From assembly GCF_913777625.1 (NCBI RefSeq), contig NZ_CAJYTI010000003.1:1-64000 (forward strand): 64,000 bases of DNA. The letters run 5' to 3'. This document shows, one piece after another, positions 36,698 to 45,907 of the stretch. The position numbers were made by a program, and so were the translations under genes. This stretch comes from an uncultured Sphingomonas sp. Lineage in GTDB: Bacteria > Pseudomonadota > Alphaproteobacteria > Sphingomonadales > Sphingomonadaceae. Position 1 is the stretch's first letter. Each line of letters begins with the position of its first letter. The notes beneath the pieces were generated by a model, which worked only from the letters and a program-made list of their open reading frames with translations, ran no database searches and was not told the DNA's origin.

Positions 36698-37464
36698 CAC
36701 TTCTGCCCCTCGCCCTTGGGTGCGGGAACGTCCGCATCCTTGGGCTTTTCGCCGGGCTGGTTGCCCGGATGCGGCTGACCGGCGCCGGTCTGGGCCGTGT
36801 TCTCGCTGGTCTTGGTGTCCTTGACCGGCGGCGTCGGCACCGGCGCGGCGGGCGCCTTCTCGTCACCCGGGAGGACGTACTTGGCGCCTTCCCACGGGCT
36901 CATGAAGTCGAAGTTGCGGAAGTCCTGGGCCAGGCTGACCGGCTCATAGACCACGCGCTTTGCCTCTTCCGAATAGCGCACTTCGACATACCCGGTCATC
37001 GGGAAGTCCTTGCGCAGCGGATGCCCCTGGAAACCGTAATCGGTCAGGATGCGGCGGAGATCGTCATTGCCCGAGAACAGCACGCCGTACATGTCGTACG
37101 TCTCGCGCTCTAGCCAGCCGGCGACCGGCCAGATGCCCGTTACGCTCGGCACCGGCTTTTCCTCGTCGGTGGTGACGCGGACGCGGATCCGGTGGTTCCT
37201 GGTGAACGACAGCAGTTGGTAGACGACGTCGAAACGCTCAGGCCGCTCCGGATAGTCGACGCCTGCGATCTCGCTGAGCTGCTGATATTCCAGGCCCGGC
37301 GTGTCGCGGAGCGCGAGCATCGCCTCGCACAGCTTCTCACGGACGACGGTGAGCGACACCTCGCCGACGGCATCCTTCGCCTCGATCAGCAGATCGCCGA
37401 GCGCGGCCTTCGCCGCGTCGATCACGCCGTCATTGGCGGCATAGCGGGGAGCAGGCGCCTTCAC
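36697..37464 (-). CDS. nuoC: NADH-quinone oxidoreductase subunit C
   Basis: The 255-residue peripheral-arm subunit has the signature [20 protein letters not shown] and [17 protein letters not shown]. The last ~50 residues form a low-complexity tail rich in Pro, Lys, Glu and Ala ([20 protein letters not shown]), not part of the conserved fold. The start is GTG (37462-37464), overlapping the nuoB stop by 4 nt. Confidence 0.96.
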   Translation of the reverse strand: MKAPAPRYAANDGVIDAAKAALGDLLIEAKDAVGEVSLTVVREKLCEAMLALRDTPGLEYQQLSEIAGVDYPERPERFDVVYQLLSFTRNHRIRVRVTTDEEKPVPSVTGIWPVAGWLERETYDMYGVLFSGNDDLRRILTDYGFQGHPLRKDFPMTGYVEVRYSEEAKRVVYEPVSLAQDFRNFDFMSPWEGAKYVLPGDEKAPAAPVPTPPVKDTKTSENTAQTGAGQPHPGNQPGEKPKDADVPAPKGEGQK

Positions 37465-38000
37465 CGGTCCAGGCTCCCGATGCGGCGGATCTTCCGCTGC
37501 AGCTGCATGATGCCATAGAGCAGCGCCTCGGCGGTCGGCGGGCAGCCGGGGACGTAGATGTCCACGGGCACCACGCGGTCGCAGCCGCGCACCACGCTGT
37601 AGCTATAGTGGTAATAGCCGCCGCCATTGGCGCAGCTGCCCATCGAAATCACGTATTTCGGTTCCGACATCTGGTCATAGACCCGGCGCAGCGCCGGGGC
37701 CATCTTGTTGCACAGCGTGCCCGCGACGATCATCACGTCCGACTGGCGCGGAGAGGCGCGCGGGGCGGCACCGAAGCGCTCCATGTCGTAACGCGGCATG
37801 TTGACGTGGATCATCTCCACCGCGCAGCACGCCAGACCGAAGGTCATCCACCACAGCGAGCCGGTCCGGGCCCACTGGAACAGCTCCTCGGTGGAGGTGA
37901 CGAGAAAGCCCTTGTCGGCGATCTCGGCATTGATGTCGTTCAGGAAGCCGACGTCCGGGAGCGTACCGGCCGGGGGCGGCGCCGAAAGCTCTACTCCCAT
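37461..38000 (-). CDS. nuoB: NADH-quinone oxidoreductase subunit B (cluster N2)
   Basis: The 179-residue subunit holds cluster N2 next to the quinone. The tandem cysteines are in [13 protein letters not shown], the other ligands in [12 protein letters not shown] and [13 protein letters not shown]. The ATG at 38000 overlaps the nuoA end by 10 nt; the frame is open upstream, but this start matches homologues. Confidence 0.97.
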   Translation of the reverse strand: MGVELSAPPPAGTLPDVGFLNDINAEIADKGFLVTSTEELFQWARTGSLWWMTFGLACCAVEMIHVNMPRYDMERFGAAPRASPRQSDVMIVAGTLCNKMAPALRRVYDQMSEPKYVISMGSCANGGGYYHYSYSVVRGCDRVVPVDIYVPGCPPTAEALLYGIMQLQRKIRRIGSLDR

Positions 38001-38365
38001 TCCAGGGCTCCCTTCTTCCAGGCATAGATTAGACCGAGCAGCAGCTCGGCGACAAAGATCATCATCGAGAACCAGGCAACCCAGCCCAGTTTGAACACGC
38101 TCACCGCCCACGGATACAGGAAGGCCGCTTCCAGATCGAAGACGATGAACAGGATCGCGACGAGGTAGAAGCGCACGTCGAACTGGCTGCGCGAATCCTC
38201 GAAGGCGGGGAAGCCGCACTCATATTCGGTGAGCTTCTCCGGCGTCGGCTTGTTCGTGCCGGTGAGGCGCGACACGAGCATCGGCAGGAACACGAAGGCG
38301 CTGGAGAGCACCAGGGCGATCCCGAGGAACAACAGGATCGGCAGATATTGTGACAGGTCGACCAA
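37991..38365 (-). CDS. nuoA: NADH-quinone oxidoreductase subunit A
   Basis: The 124-residue subunit has three membrane helices and the family motif [20 protein letters not shown] in the loop after helix 1 (contains the cysteine exposed in the deactive form). I chose the TTG at 38365, which gives the usual length and is preceded by GAGAAGAGAAGG; an upstream ATG would add about 22 atypical residues. It is the first gene of the operon; 129 bp separate it from the cheW-like gene upstream. Confidence 0.93.
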   Translation of the reverse strand: MVDLSQYLPILLFLGIALVLSSAFVFLPMLVSRLTGTNKPTPEKLTEYECGFPAFEDSRSQFDVRFYLVAILFIVFDLEAAFLYPWAVSVFKLGWVAWFSMMIFVAELLLGLIYAWKKGALEWE

Positions 38366-38444
38366 TGGCCTTCTCTTCTCGCGACTGCGGAATCTTGGGG
38401 GGCTTCTAGGACCATGATCCCAGTGCGGCAAGGCCTGGAACCGC

Positions 38445-38459
38445 TGAGAATCATTCGCA
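38445..38459 (-). promoter_or_regulatory. Fur-box-like 7-1-7 inverted repeat upstream of nuoA
   Basis: TGAGAAT-C-ATTCGCA is an inverted repeat matching at six of seven positions per arm and close to the Fur consensus TGATAAT-N-ATTATCA. It lies 80 bp upstream of the proposed nuoA start, in the only long gap before the operon. A possible promoter further downstream on the minus strand is TTGCCG, 17 bp, TAGAAG. Complex I needs many Fe-S clusters, so iron control is plausible; the site was found by eye only. Confidence 0.45.
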
Positions 38460-38494
38460 ATTGTTAAGGGGTGGTGAACATCTGTCCGGGCCCT

Positions 38495-39901
38495 TCACGC
38501 AAGCGCATGAATTCGGATGGAATGCGCGGTTCCGTCGATCGTTGCGGGCACGAACTGCGCGCCGGGACTGCCCCCAGGTACAGGGAGTGCGGGGGCGTTG
38601 ATGATGGTCGCCAGCCGCTGGGCGAGGAAGCCGCGGGCGCCCTGCCCTTCCTGGTCACGGGCGATGATCAGCAACTTGGCGTCGGCGGGCTGCGCACCCG
38701 CCTCGACGGCATAGACCGAGACCGGCGCACCGCGGTGATCGCTGAGGCCGCACAGGCCGGAATAGTCCTCGACTCGCGAGGAAAGGCCGCGAAACGGCAC
38801 GACCTCGCGGATCGCGTCCAGCGGCGTGGCAAGCAGGCGCTCGCCGGTATCGAAGATCAGGAAGGCGCGCCCGCCCTCCGCCCCGCCGCGGGCCATCGCG
38901 AGCGATCGCCCTTCGGCCTGCGCAGGGGCGCGGCATAGCGCCGCCATGGACTGGATCGCCGGATCGGCGCGGACGGCGTCGCTGTCGAGCACGAGGTTCT
39001 GGCCGCCGGCGGAATCGGTGGCGGTACCGTCGAACAGCGATCCCCTGCCTGCGAGGCCCGCCGGCAAGGGGCCGCGCTTGTCGTCCGCGATCCGCGCGAC
39101 GCTGCGCACGCTCTCGACGTGCCATCCGACCAGCCGGTCGGGCGCGATCCGCAACAGGATGACCGGACCTTGCGAGTCGTCCGGCGTCGCGCCGTCGAGC
39201 CCGAGCGTCGCGAGCTGGTCGAAGACGCGGACGTCGCGGCCGAGATAGTTCACCGAGCGCGCCCAGCCGGGTGCCGGCACCGCGCAGCGCCGCAGGCTGC
39301 TCGCGGGCGCCGTGCTTTCCACCAGATGGCTGTCGATGGCGATCTGCACGCCGGCCACGGTCACCAGCACGAACGGCCGCGCCAGGCCGACTGCGGCGCC
39401 GTCGGCCTGGCGCGGCTGCGAGCGGACCAGCGGCAACCCCGCCATCGCGAACAGCGCGGCGGGATCGAGAATGCCGACCAGATGCTCCTCGCGCACGAAC
39501 GCCCGATCGACCAGCCGCGCCGCCCCGCCGGAATCGACGAGTTCGCGCACGGCGGATACGGGGATACGGTACAGTCCCGACACCGTGTCGATCCGCAGGC
39601 CAAGCAGCACATCGTCGCGCCGCAGCACCACGATGGTACCGCCCGCACCCGTCGTCGCGGCGAAGCCGAGCAGCACGCTGACGTCGACGACGGGGATCAC
39701 GTCGCCCCGCACCCCGATCGAGCCGATCAACGCGGGATGGCTGCCGAAACAGGGTCCGAGCGCTGCCGGGCACGGAACCACTTCGCGGACCCAGTCCACC
39801 GGTACCGCCAGTTCGACCCCGCAGAGGCGGAGCAGCCCGACGTCGATATGCCGCCGCCCCGCCTCGCCGACCGGCGCACCGAACTCGGTCCCCACGGCCA
39901 T
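38495..39901 (-). CDS. CheW-like scaffold protein with three CheW-type domains
   Basis: The 468-residue soluble product contains three weakly similar CheW-like modules, at about residues 15-150, 165-310 and 335-465. The clearest shows GLLRLCGVELAVPVDWVREVV, then GSIGVRGDVIPVVDVSVLLG, the strand pair typical of CheW; the third has FLIFDTGERLLATPLDAIREV. CheW links chemoreceptors to the kinase CheA. No cheA, cheY, cheB or cheR is in the window. It starts 2 nt after the chemoreceptor stop, so the two are made together and probably interact. Confidence 0.85.
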   Translation of the reverse strand: MAVGTEFGAPVGEAGRRHIDVGLLRLCGVELAVPVDWVREVVPCPAALGPCFGSHPALIGSIGVRGDVIPVVDVSVLLGFAATTGAGGTIVVLRRDDVLLGLRIDTVSGLYRIPVSAVRELVDSGGAARLVDRAFVREEHLVGILDPAALFAMAGLPLVRSQPRQADGAAVGLARPFVLVTVAGVQIAIDSHLVESTAPASSLRRCAVPAPGWARSVNYLGRDVRVFDQLATLGLDGATPDDSQGPVILLRIAPDRLVGWHVESVRSVARIADDKRGPLPAGLAGRGSLFDGTATDSAGGQNLVLDSDAVRADPAIQSMAALCRAPAQAEGRSLAMARGGAEGGRAFLIFDTGERLLATPLDAIREVVPFRGLSSRVEDYSGLCGLSDHRGAPVSVYAVEAGAQPADAKLLIIARDQEGQGARGFLAQRLATIINAPALPVPGGSPGAQFVPATIDGTAHSIRIHALA

Positions 39902-39903
39902 GG

Positions 39904-42372
39904 TCAGATCTTGCCGCTGGTGGAGGTCGCGAGCTCGTCGATCATCGCCACCACCTGGCGCGAGGTTTCGCGCTGGGCGCCGACCGACTGGGCGATGCCC
40001 GAGATCGCGCCGGTGGTCTTGTCGACGCAGCCGGCAATCGCCGCGAACGCGTCGCGGGCCGAGCGCGAGCGATCGGTGCCCTGCGCCACCCGCTCGCTCG
40101 ACTCGCCGATCAGCCGGTTGATCTCCTCGGCGGCCGAGGCACTGCGCTCGGCAAGCTTGCGCACCTCCTCGGCGACGATCGAGAAGCCGACGCCGTGCTC
40201 GCCGGCGCGCGCCGCCTCGATCGCCGCGTTGAAGGCGAGCAGGTTGGTCTGGCCGGCGAGATCGCCGATCACGTCGACGATGCTGGCGATCTTCTTCGAC
40301 GAAGCCCCCATCAGCTCCATCGATTCGATCGTGCCCTCGATCGCGCTGGTGCCGCGATCGGCCGCAGCCTGGGTCTCGCTGGCGAGCCCCGTGGCGCTGC
40401 ACGCGCCTTCGCTGATGATTTTGATCGCGTCCGAAAGATCGCCGACAACCGACTGCATCTGCTCGGTCTTTGCTGCAATCTTGCGCTCGAGCATCACCTG
40501 GTCGGTAACGTCATAGGCATATTTGATCACCCGCGACGGATTGCCCTGCAGGTCGAACACCGGCGAGTAGCTCGCCTGGATGAACACGTCGCGATCATAT
40601 TTGCCGATGCGGTGAAAGCGACCCGACTGGCCTTCGCCCCGCCCGAGCGCGCGCCAGAAATCGCCATATTCCTTCGACTTGAGGTGGACCGGATCGACGA
40701 ACATCGAATGGTGGCGCCCCTGGATCTCGCGCAGCGTGTAGCCCATGGTCGACAGGAAGTTCTCGTTGGCGGTGAGGATTTCACCATCGAGACTGAACTC
40801 GATCGTCGCGAGGCTGCGATCCACCGCCTGGGCGCGGCTCTTGGTCTCGATCGCGTCCTTCTTCCGCTCGGTGATGTCATGGGCAAACTTGACCACTTTC
40901 ACCACGTTGCCCAGCCCATCGAAGATCGGGTTGTAGGTGGCGTTGAGCCAGATCTCCTCGCCTGCCTTGTTGCGGCGACGAAAGTCCCCGGCGACATATT
41001 CGCCGTGCCCTAGGTCGGTCCAGAAGCGCGCATATTCCTGCGAATGCACCAGTTCGGCATCGCAGAACATCTTGTGATGCTTGCCGACCACGTCGTCGCG
41101 CCGGTAGCCGGTGGCGTTCAGGAAATTGTGGTTGGCGTCGAGGACCATGCCTTCCGGCGTGAATTCGATCACCGCCTGGGCGCGGTTGATCGCGGCGACC
41201 TTGCCCTCGGCATCGGCGGCGCGCTGGGTCTGCTCCGTGATGTCGTGGGCGTATTTCACCACCTTGATGAGCTTGCCGTCGGCATCGACGATCGGGTTGT
41301 ACGTCGCGCGGATCCACACCCGCCGCCCGTCCTTGCCGATCCGCGGGAAGACCCCGGCCTGATATTCGCCCGCCGAGAGCGCGCGCCAGAAATTGGCGTA
41401 CTCCTCGCCCTTCACATAGTCCGGATCGCAGCAGGTACGATGGTGCTTGCCGATCAATTCGCTGCGCTCATAGCCCATGGTCTGCAGGAACATGTCGTTG
41501 ACTGCCACGACATAGCCACTGGTGTCGAACTCGATCACCGCGGTCGAACGGTCGATCGCGGCCAGCTTGCCGGTGGCCTCCGCGCTCTCGATCTGCGCCT
41601 TGGTCACGTCCATCGCGAACTTGACGATCTTCACCGGCAGGCCCTGATGGTCGAGGATCGGGTTGTAGGTCGCCTGGATCCAGCGCTCTGTGCCATCCTT
41701 GGCGACGCGCTTGTACAGGCCGCCGTCGAACTCGCCGCGGCCGAGCCGCTCCCAGAACTGGCGATAGGCGGGCGAGCGGGCATAGTCGGCCGTGCAGAAG
41801 ATGCGGTGATGCTGGCCGATCACCTCCTCGGCCTTGTAGCCGAGAAGCTCACAGAAATTCTCGTTGGCGCCGATCACGCGGCCCGAGAGGTCGAACTCGA
41901 TCATCGCGGTGGCGCGGCTGAACGCATTGAGCACGCTGCGGTTGAGCGCCGCCTCGATCTGCGCGCCGCGCACGTCGCGGGCGATCAGGATGATGCTCTG
42001 CACCGCGCCGTTGGCGTCCTTTACCGGGGCGTAATGACCGGCGATCCAGGCGTCCTTGCCCTCGCAGCCGTTGCGGCGGGCGGTTTCTTCGATCGTCTCG
42101 CCCGCACGCAGCCGCTCCCAGAAGGCGGCATAGGCCGGGCTGGCGGCATAGTCGGCGTCGCAAAAGAAGCGGTGGTGCTCGCCGATCACGGTGTCGAGCA
42201 CGCAGCCCATCGCGTCGAGGAAATGTTGGTTGGCGCGGGTCAGGATGCCGTCCGGGCTGAACTCGGCCACCGCATAGAGCCGGTCGAGCACGGTGCCGAC
42301 GTCATGGCAGAACGCCTCGTCCGATGCCTCTCCCCGACGCCCCTTGCCGAGGCCGCCCGCTTCCATGTTCAT
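39904..42372 (-). CDS. Cytoplasmic chemoreceptor with five PAS domains
   Basis: The 822-residue product has no membrane segment. Five tandem PAS modules of about 120 residues (about 25-625) each contain a GxHHxxFC-type helix ([50 protein letters not shown]) and a PAC-like strand (AxYNPIxDxxG). The cysteine is lost in module 5. A C-terminal methyl-accepting domain (about 630-822) has the tip [23 protein letters not shown] of this type often bind haem or flavin and sense oxygen or redox state; the ligand is unknown. The start codon could be 42372 or 42366. Paired with the triple-CheW gene. Confidence 0.93.
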   Translation of the reverse strand: MNMEAGGLGKGRRGEASDEAFCHDVGTVLDRLYAVAEFSPDGILTRANQHFLDAMGCVLDTVIGEHHRFFCDADYAASPAYAAFWERLRAGETIEETARRNGCEGKDAWIAGHYAPVKDANGAVQSIILIARDVRGAQIEAALNRSVLNAFSRATAMIEFDLSGRVIGANENFCELLGYKAEEVIGQHHRIFCTADYARSPAYRQFWERLGRGEFDGGLYKRVAKDGTERWIQATYNPILDHQGLPVKIVKFAMDVTKAQIESAEATGKLAAIDRSTAVIEFDTSGYVVAVNDMFLQTMGYERSELIGKHHRTCCDPDYVKGEEYANFWRALSAGEYQAGVFPRIGKDGRRVWIRATYNPIVDADGKLIKVVKYAHDITEQTQRAADAEGKVAAINRAQAVIEFTPEGMVLDANHNFLNATGYRRDDVVGKHHKMFCDAELVHSQEYARFWTDLGHGEYVAGDFRRRNKAGEEIWLNATYNPIFDGLGNVVKVVKFAHDITERKKDAIETKSRAQAVDRSLATIEFSLDGEILTANENFLSTMGYTLREIQGRHHSMFVDPVHLKSKEYGDFWRALGRGEGQSGRFHRIGKYDRDVFIQASYSPVFDLQGNPSRVIKYAYDVTDQVMLERKIAAKTEQMQSVVGDLSDAIKIISEGACSATGLASETQAAADRGTSAIEGTIESMELMGASSKKIASIVDVIGDLAGQTNLLAFNAAIEAARAGEHGVGFSIVAEEVRKLAERSASAAEEINRLIGESSERVAQGTDRSRSARDAFAAIAGCVDKTTGAISGIAQSVGAQRETSRQVVAMIDELATSTSGKI

Positions 42373-42451
42373 GCGCCGTTTGTCCCAATTCGCCCGACTG
42401 GATAGCCGGAGGCGTTTTAAGGAACTTATAGGACGCAAGCCCTAGGAAACG

Positions 42452-42478
42452 GCCGGGAAATAGAGTCAATTCCCCGGC
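42452..42478. other. Imperfect inverted repeat upstream of the chemoreceptor gene
   Basis: GCCGGGAAA and TTCCCCGGC (one mismatch) flank a 9-nt loop in the 127-bp gap between suhB and the chemoreceptor gene. It has no T tract. It could be a weak attenuator or a protein-binding site for the downstream gene. A second palindrome, CGTACGTACG, lies at 42487-42496 just before the suhB stop. Confidence 0.35.
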
Positions 42479-42499
42479 TCCGTAGTCGTACGTACGGCC

Positions 42500-43315
42500 T
42501 CAGCGAAGCGCGTTGGCGACCAGCTTGTGGAGCTTGGAATGCAGGCCGTCGTTCGCAGCAAGGAACTGGTTGCGCTGCATCGCCATGTCCTGGCCGCGAT
42601 AGTCGGTGACGAAGCCGCCGGCTTCTTTCACGAGCAGCATGCCTGCCGCGACGTCCCACGGCTTCAGGTCCGATTCCCAATAGCCGTCGAAGCGGCCAGC
42701 GGCGACCCAGGCGAGGTCGAGCGCCGCCGAGCCGAGCCGGCGAATGCCCGCCACTTCGGGTGCCACCGCACCGAAGATGCGGCTCCACTCGGCGAAATTG
42801 CCATGGCCCATGAACGGAATCCCCGTCGCGATCAGCGCCTCGGAGAGGTCGCGACGCGCCGAAACGCGCAGCCGCTGGTCCTGCAGCCAGGCGCCGCGGC
42901 CCTTCTCGGCCCAGAAGCTCTCGTCGGTGAGCGGCTGGTAGATCAGGCCGTGGGTGATCTCGGGCTTGCCCTGGCTGCCGTTGGGATCCTCGACCGCGAT
43001 CGCGATCGAGAAATGCGGGATGCCGTGGAGGAAGTTGGTGGTGCCGTCGAGCGGGTCGACGATGAAGCGCGGCTTGTCCGGATCGCCCGGCAGCTCGCCG
43101 CCCTCTTCGGCCAGGATGCGCCAGTCGGGACGCGCCTTGCGCAGTTCCTCGATCAGCGTCTGCTCGGCGCGCTTGTCGGCCATGCTCACGAAATCGGCCG
43201 GGCCCTTGCGGCTGACCTGCAGGTGCGTGACCTCGTTGAAGTCGCGACGCAGCCGCGGCGCGGCCTTGCGTGCGGCACGGTCCATGACGGTGAGAAGGCC
43301 GGAAAAGGCTGCCAT
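42500..43315 (-). CDS. suhB: Inositol monophosphatase family protein (SuhB-like)
   Basis: The 271-residue product has the metal-binding motifs of the family: ILAEEGG (residues 67-73), VDPLDGTTNF (86-95) and SDLKPWDVAAGMLLVKEAGG near the C-terminus. It would hydrolyse inositol-1-phosphate or similar sugar phosphates; E. coli SuhB also acts in rRNA transcription through NusA, which cannot be judged here. It lies downstream of efp on the same strand, separated by a strong terminator, so it is likely transcribed separately. Confidence 0.93.
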   Translation of the reverse strand: MAAFSGLLTVMDRAARKAAPRLRRDFNEVTHLQVSRKGPADFVSMADKRAEQTLIEELRKARPDWRILAEEGGELPGDPDKPRFIVDPLDGTTNFLHGIPHFSIAIAVEDPNGSQGKPEITHGLIYQPLTDESFWAEKGRGAWLQDQRLRVSARRDLSEALIATGIPFMGHGNFAEWSRIFGAVAPEVAGIRRLGSAALDLAWVAAGRFDGYWESDLKPWDVAAGMLLVKEAGGFVTDYRGQDMAMQRNQFLAANDGLHSKLHKLVANALR

Positions 43316-43367
43316 ATCAATCTCTCTCCCTGCCGCGCATGCGGGGGACTAAGGAAGGCCTGACCTG

Positions 43368-43407
43368 AAAACGGGAAAAGGGGACGCAGGCCTGCCGTCC
43401 CCTTCCC
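43368..43407 (-). terminator. Rho-independent terminator after efp
   Basis: On the minus strand GGGAAGGGGACG pairs with CGTCCCC-TTTTCCC around a GC-rich loop (GCAGGCCTG), followed by GTTTTC. The stem is very strong and starts about 28 nt after the efp stop. It isolates efp from suhB. Confidence 0.8.
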
Positions 43408-43435
43408 TTCGCATGTTCGGCCGAAGCCGGGCAGA

Positions 43436-43999
43436 TCAGTCCGCGCGGCGGACGTAGGTCTGCTCGTACACGTCGACGACGATGCGCGTGCCGCTGCCGA
43501 TATGCGGCGGCACCATCACGCGCACGCCGTTGTCGAGCACGGCCGGCTTGTACGAGGACGAGGCCGTCTGGCCCTTCACCACCGCGTCGGCCTCGACGAT
43601 CGTTGCTTCGATCGTGTCGGGCAGCTGGACGCTGATTGCCTCGTCGTCATAGAGTTCCATCACCACGTCCATGCCGTCCTGCAGGAAGGCTGCTGCCTCG
43701 CCGAGCAGGTCGCGCGGCAGCGTCGTCTGGTCGTAGGTTTCCTTGTCCATGAACACGAGCATGTCGCCTTCGGGATACAGGAACTGGAAATCCTTGGTGT
43801 CGAGGCGCACGCGCTCCACAGTCTCGGCCGAGCGGAAGCGGACGTTGTTCTTGCGGCCGTCGCGCAGGTTCTTGAGTTCGACCTGCATATAGGCACCGCC
43901 CTTGCCGGGCTGGGTGTGCTGAATCTTGACGGCGCGCCAGATGCCGCCCTCATATTCGATGATGTTGCCGGGACGGATGTCCACGCCGCTGATCTTCAT
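43436..43999 (-). CDS. efp: Translation elongation factor P
   Basis: The 187-residue product is full-length EF-P, which relieves ribosome stalling at polyproline. It has the KOW-like N-domain and two OB domains, ending [14 protein letters not shown]. The loop [10 protein letters not shown] places lysine at position 33, equivalent to the lysine modified in E. coli, so an EpmA-type modification is possible; no epm genes are in the window. The start was set at [14 protein letters not shown]. It lies 40 nt after the M23 peptidase gene and may be cotranscribed with it. Confidence 0.97.
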   Translation of the reverse strand: MKISGVDIRPGNIIEYEGGIWRAVKIQHTQPGKGGAYMQVELKNLRDGRKNNVRFRSAETVERVRLDTKDFQFLYPEGDMLVFMDKETYDQTTLPRDLLGEAAAFLQDGMDVVMELYDDEAISVQLPDTIEATIVEADAVVKGQTASSSYKPAVLDNGVRVMVPPHIGSGTRIVVDVYEQTYVRRAD

Positions 44000-44039
44000 G
44001 GATCGTGCCTGTATGTGAGAAAGAGCTGAGCCGCGCCCT

Positions 44040-44621
44040 TTAGCTCCGCCCGGGCTTTCCCGCAAGCAGGGGATAGGGATCGATATTGGTTCCCTGCCAC
44101 CAGCCCTCGCCGGGCGCCATCCGCTTGACCTCGAAATGGAGGTGCGGCGGGCCCCCGGCGGCGCTGCCGCTGTCGCCGACAGTGGCGATCGGCTGGCCCT
44201 GGCGGACCAGCGTGCCCTCGGGCACCGCGATCGTATCGAGATGGGCATAATAATGCACCGTCCCGCCATCGGGCGTGCGGATATAGAGCGTATGGCCGCC
44301 CAGATCGCTCTCGAACCGCTTCTCCACGGTGCCGGTAGCAGCGGCGCGGACGGGCGTGCCCTTGGGGGCGAGAATGTCGATCGCGTGATGTGCGCGGTCG
44401 CCATCGCCGCGCGGCTGGCCCCAATCGTCATGGAGCGCGCTGGCCGCGACGCCCTGGACCGGGATGATGAGCCCGGCGGATGCGGCAGGCGCGGCCGGAG
44501 CCATCGGGCGCACTGCCCCGGCCCGCGGCGCCTGCCCCGCCGGCAGGAACCGTACCCGCGACACCAGCAGCGCAAGCAGCGCCACCACCACCAGCCCCGC
44601 GATCAGGCCGAAACGGCGCAT
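44040..44621 (-). CDS. M23 family (LytM) metallopeptidase
   Basis: The 193-residue product has an N-terminal membrane anchor (residues 4-22, [18 protein letters not shown]), an Ala/Pro linker, and an M23 peptidase domain from about residue 60. Zinc-site residues are visible in [16 protein letters not shown] and in [10 protein letters not shown]; the YYAHLD strand carries the other conserved histidine. It should cut peptidoglycan cross-bridges, or act as an amidase activator if inactive, in the periplasm. It lies upstream of efp and downstream of a 97-bp palindromic element. Confidence 0.92.
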   Translation of the reverse strand: MRRFGLIAGLVVVALLALLVSRVRFLPAGQAPRAGAVRPMAPAAPAASAGLIIPVQGVAASALHDDWGQPRGDGDRAHHAIDILAPKGTPVRAAATGTVEKRFESDLGGHTLYIRTPDGGTVHYYAHLDTIAVPEGTLVRQGQPIATVGDSGSAAGGPPHLHFEVKRMAPGEGWWQGTNIDPYPLLAGKPGRS

Positions 44622-44670
44622 GCACTTGCTCCGGGCAGCCGCGGCAGAGACGCACTGCCATACGCAACGC

Positions 44671-44767
44671 CGTCATCTCGGCGAAAGCCGGGATCCGTTG
44701 GCGTCGCCGTTGCCGTTCCAGCCTTGCCCGAAAGGCGAATGGATCCCGGCCGTCGCCGGGATGACGG
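44671..44767. repeat. 97-bp REP doublet, copy 1
   Basis: Two inverted arms, CGTCATCTCGGCGAAAGCCG (continuing GGATCCGTT) at 44671-44699 and AATGGATCCCGGCCGTCGCC (continuing GGGATGACG) at 44738-44767, each themselves palindromic, lie between the L,D-transpeptidase and M23 genes. Total span equals that of the copies at 54.6 and 56.1 kb. The arms are more diverged here than in the other two. Confidence 0.85.
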
Positions 44768-44804
44768 CTGGTAGGCGGAAGGGGCATCCGCAACCGACAC
44801 GACG

Positions 44805-45797
44805 CTATTCCTGGAAGATCGCCGGGGTGCCCGGCTTCACCATCAGCGCGACCCGGGCGGCGTCCCAGTTGGTCAGGCGAATGCAGCCATGGCTCTCGCT
44901 GCGGCCGATCGTCTGCGGCTCGGGCGTGCCGTGGATGCCGTAATGCTCCTTGGAGAGGTCGATCCAGACCACGCCCACCGGGCCGTTCGGGCCGGCGGGC
45001 AGCATCGCCGGATCGTCGCCCTTCCTGGCGTCCCAGAACAGCTTGGGATTGTAGTGGAACTTAGGATTGGTATCCAAACCGTTGATTTTCCAACTTCCGA
45101 TCGGCAGCGGATCATGCGTGCTGCCCATCGTCGCGCTGAACTGGGCGAGCAGCCGGTCGCCGGCGCCATAAACCTTCAGCACGCCCTCGGACTTGTCGAC
45201 GACCAAATGATCGGCCTGGGGCTGGCGCGGGTCGACGTTGAGCATGTTGAGCGTCTGGCGCCATTCCGGCTTCCACTCGGCCGGATAGGCACGCGAGCCG
45301 GGCAGCGCGTTGGGCAGACGCAGCGAGGTGCCCGTCTTGATCCTCGTCACCCCCGGGTTGAGCGCGCTGATAACCTCAGGGCTGGTGTGAAACATCTCCG
45401 CCAACTTCTCGAGCGAATTGCGATACCCAAGCGCTTTGAGCTTGGCCTGCTGGTCGAGATCCCTTGGGATAGGATCGACGAACGGGCCCTGCATCGTCTC
45501 CGCGCCCACCGCGAGCGTGCGGACCGGCCGCAGCGCACGATATCGGTGGAGCACGGCGAGCGTCGGCGCGTCGATCACGCCCGTCACCTTCAGCCCGCGC
45601 GCTTCCTGCAGCCCGCGCACCGCGGCGGTGAGCGACTGGCCGGGGCGCCCGTCGAGCATGCCCGGCCCGAAGCCGAGATGGTCAAGGATCACCTGCGCGT
45701 GGAGGATATTGAGGTCGATCAGCGGCTTGGGCGGCGGTGTCTGGGCAAGAGCGGGGGTCGCGAGCAGTCCGAGCATCATTCCCAGCATCTTGCGCAC
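44805..45797 (-). CDS. L,D-transpeptidase (YkuD) with peptidoglycan-binding domain
   Basis: The 330-residue exported protein has a signal peptide (MLGMMLGLLATPALA), a PG-binding module (LGFGPGMLDGRPGQSLTAAV), a LysM-like segment (LAEMFHTSPEVISALNPGV) and a C-terminal YkuD domain with HG and SHGCIRLTN, nucleophile Cys near residue 304. It would make 3-3 cross-links or attach proteins to peptidoglycan. I chose GTG at 45797, behind GAGAGG; ATG at 45788 is the alternative. It is divergent from the K+ channel gene, 110 bp away. Confidence 0.92.
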   Translation of the reverse strand: MRKMLGMMLGLLATPALAQTPPPKPLIDLNILHAQVILDHLGFGPGMLDGRPGQSLTAAVRGLQEARGLKVTGVIDAPTLAVLHRYRALRPVRTLAVGAETMQGPFVDPIPRDLDQQAKLKALGYRNSLEKLAEMFHTSPEVISALNPGVTRIKTGTSLRLPNALPGSRAYPAEWKPEWRQTLNMLNVDPRQPQADHLVVDKSEGVLKVYGAGDRLLAQFSATMGSTHDPLPIGSWKINGLDTNPKFHYNPKLFWDARKGDDPAMLPAGPNGPVGVVWIDLSKEHYGIHGTPEPQTIGRSESHGCIRLTNWDAARVALMVKPGTPAIFQE

Positions 45798-45907
45798 ACG
45801 GCCTCTCCCGATCGTTGGAAGCGCTAAACGAGCGCACCCCGCTAAGGGTTGCCTCCCCGGGCGAACCCGGATGGACAAGCTCGCAGCAACATGCCCTAAT
45901 CAACGGA

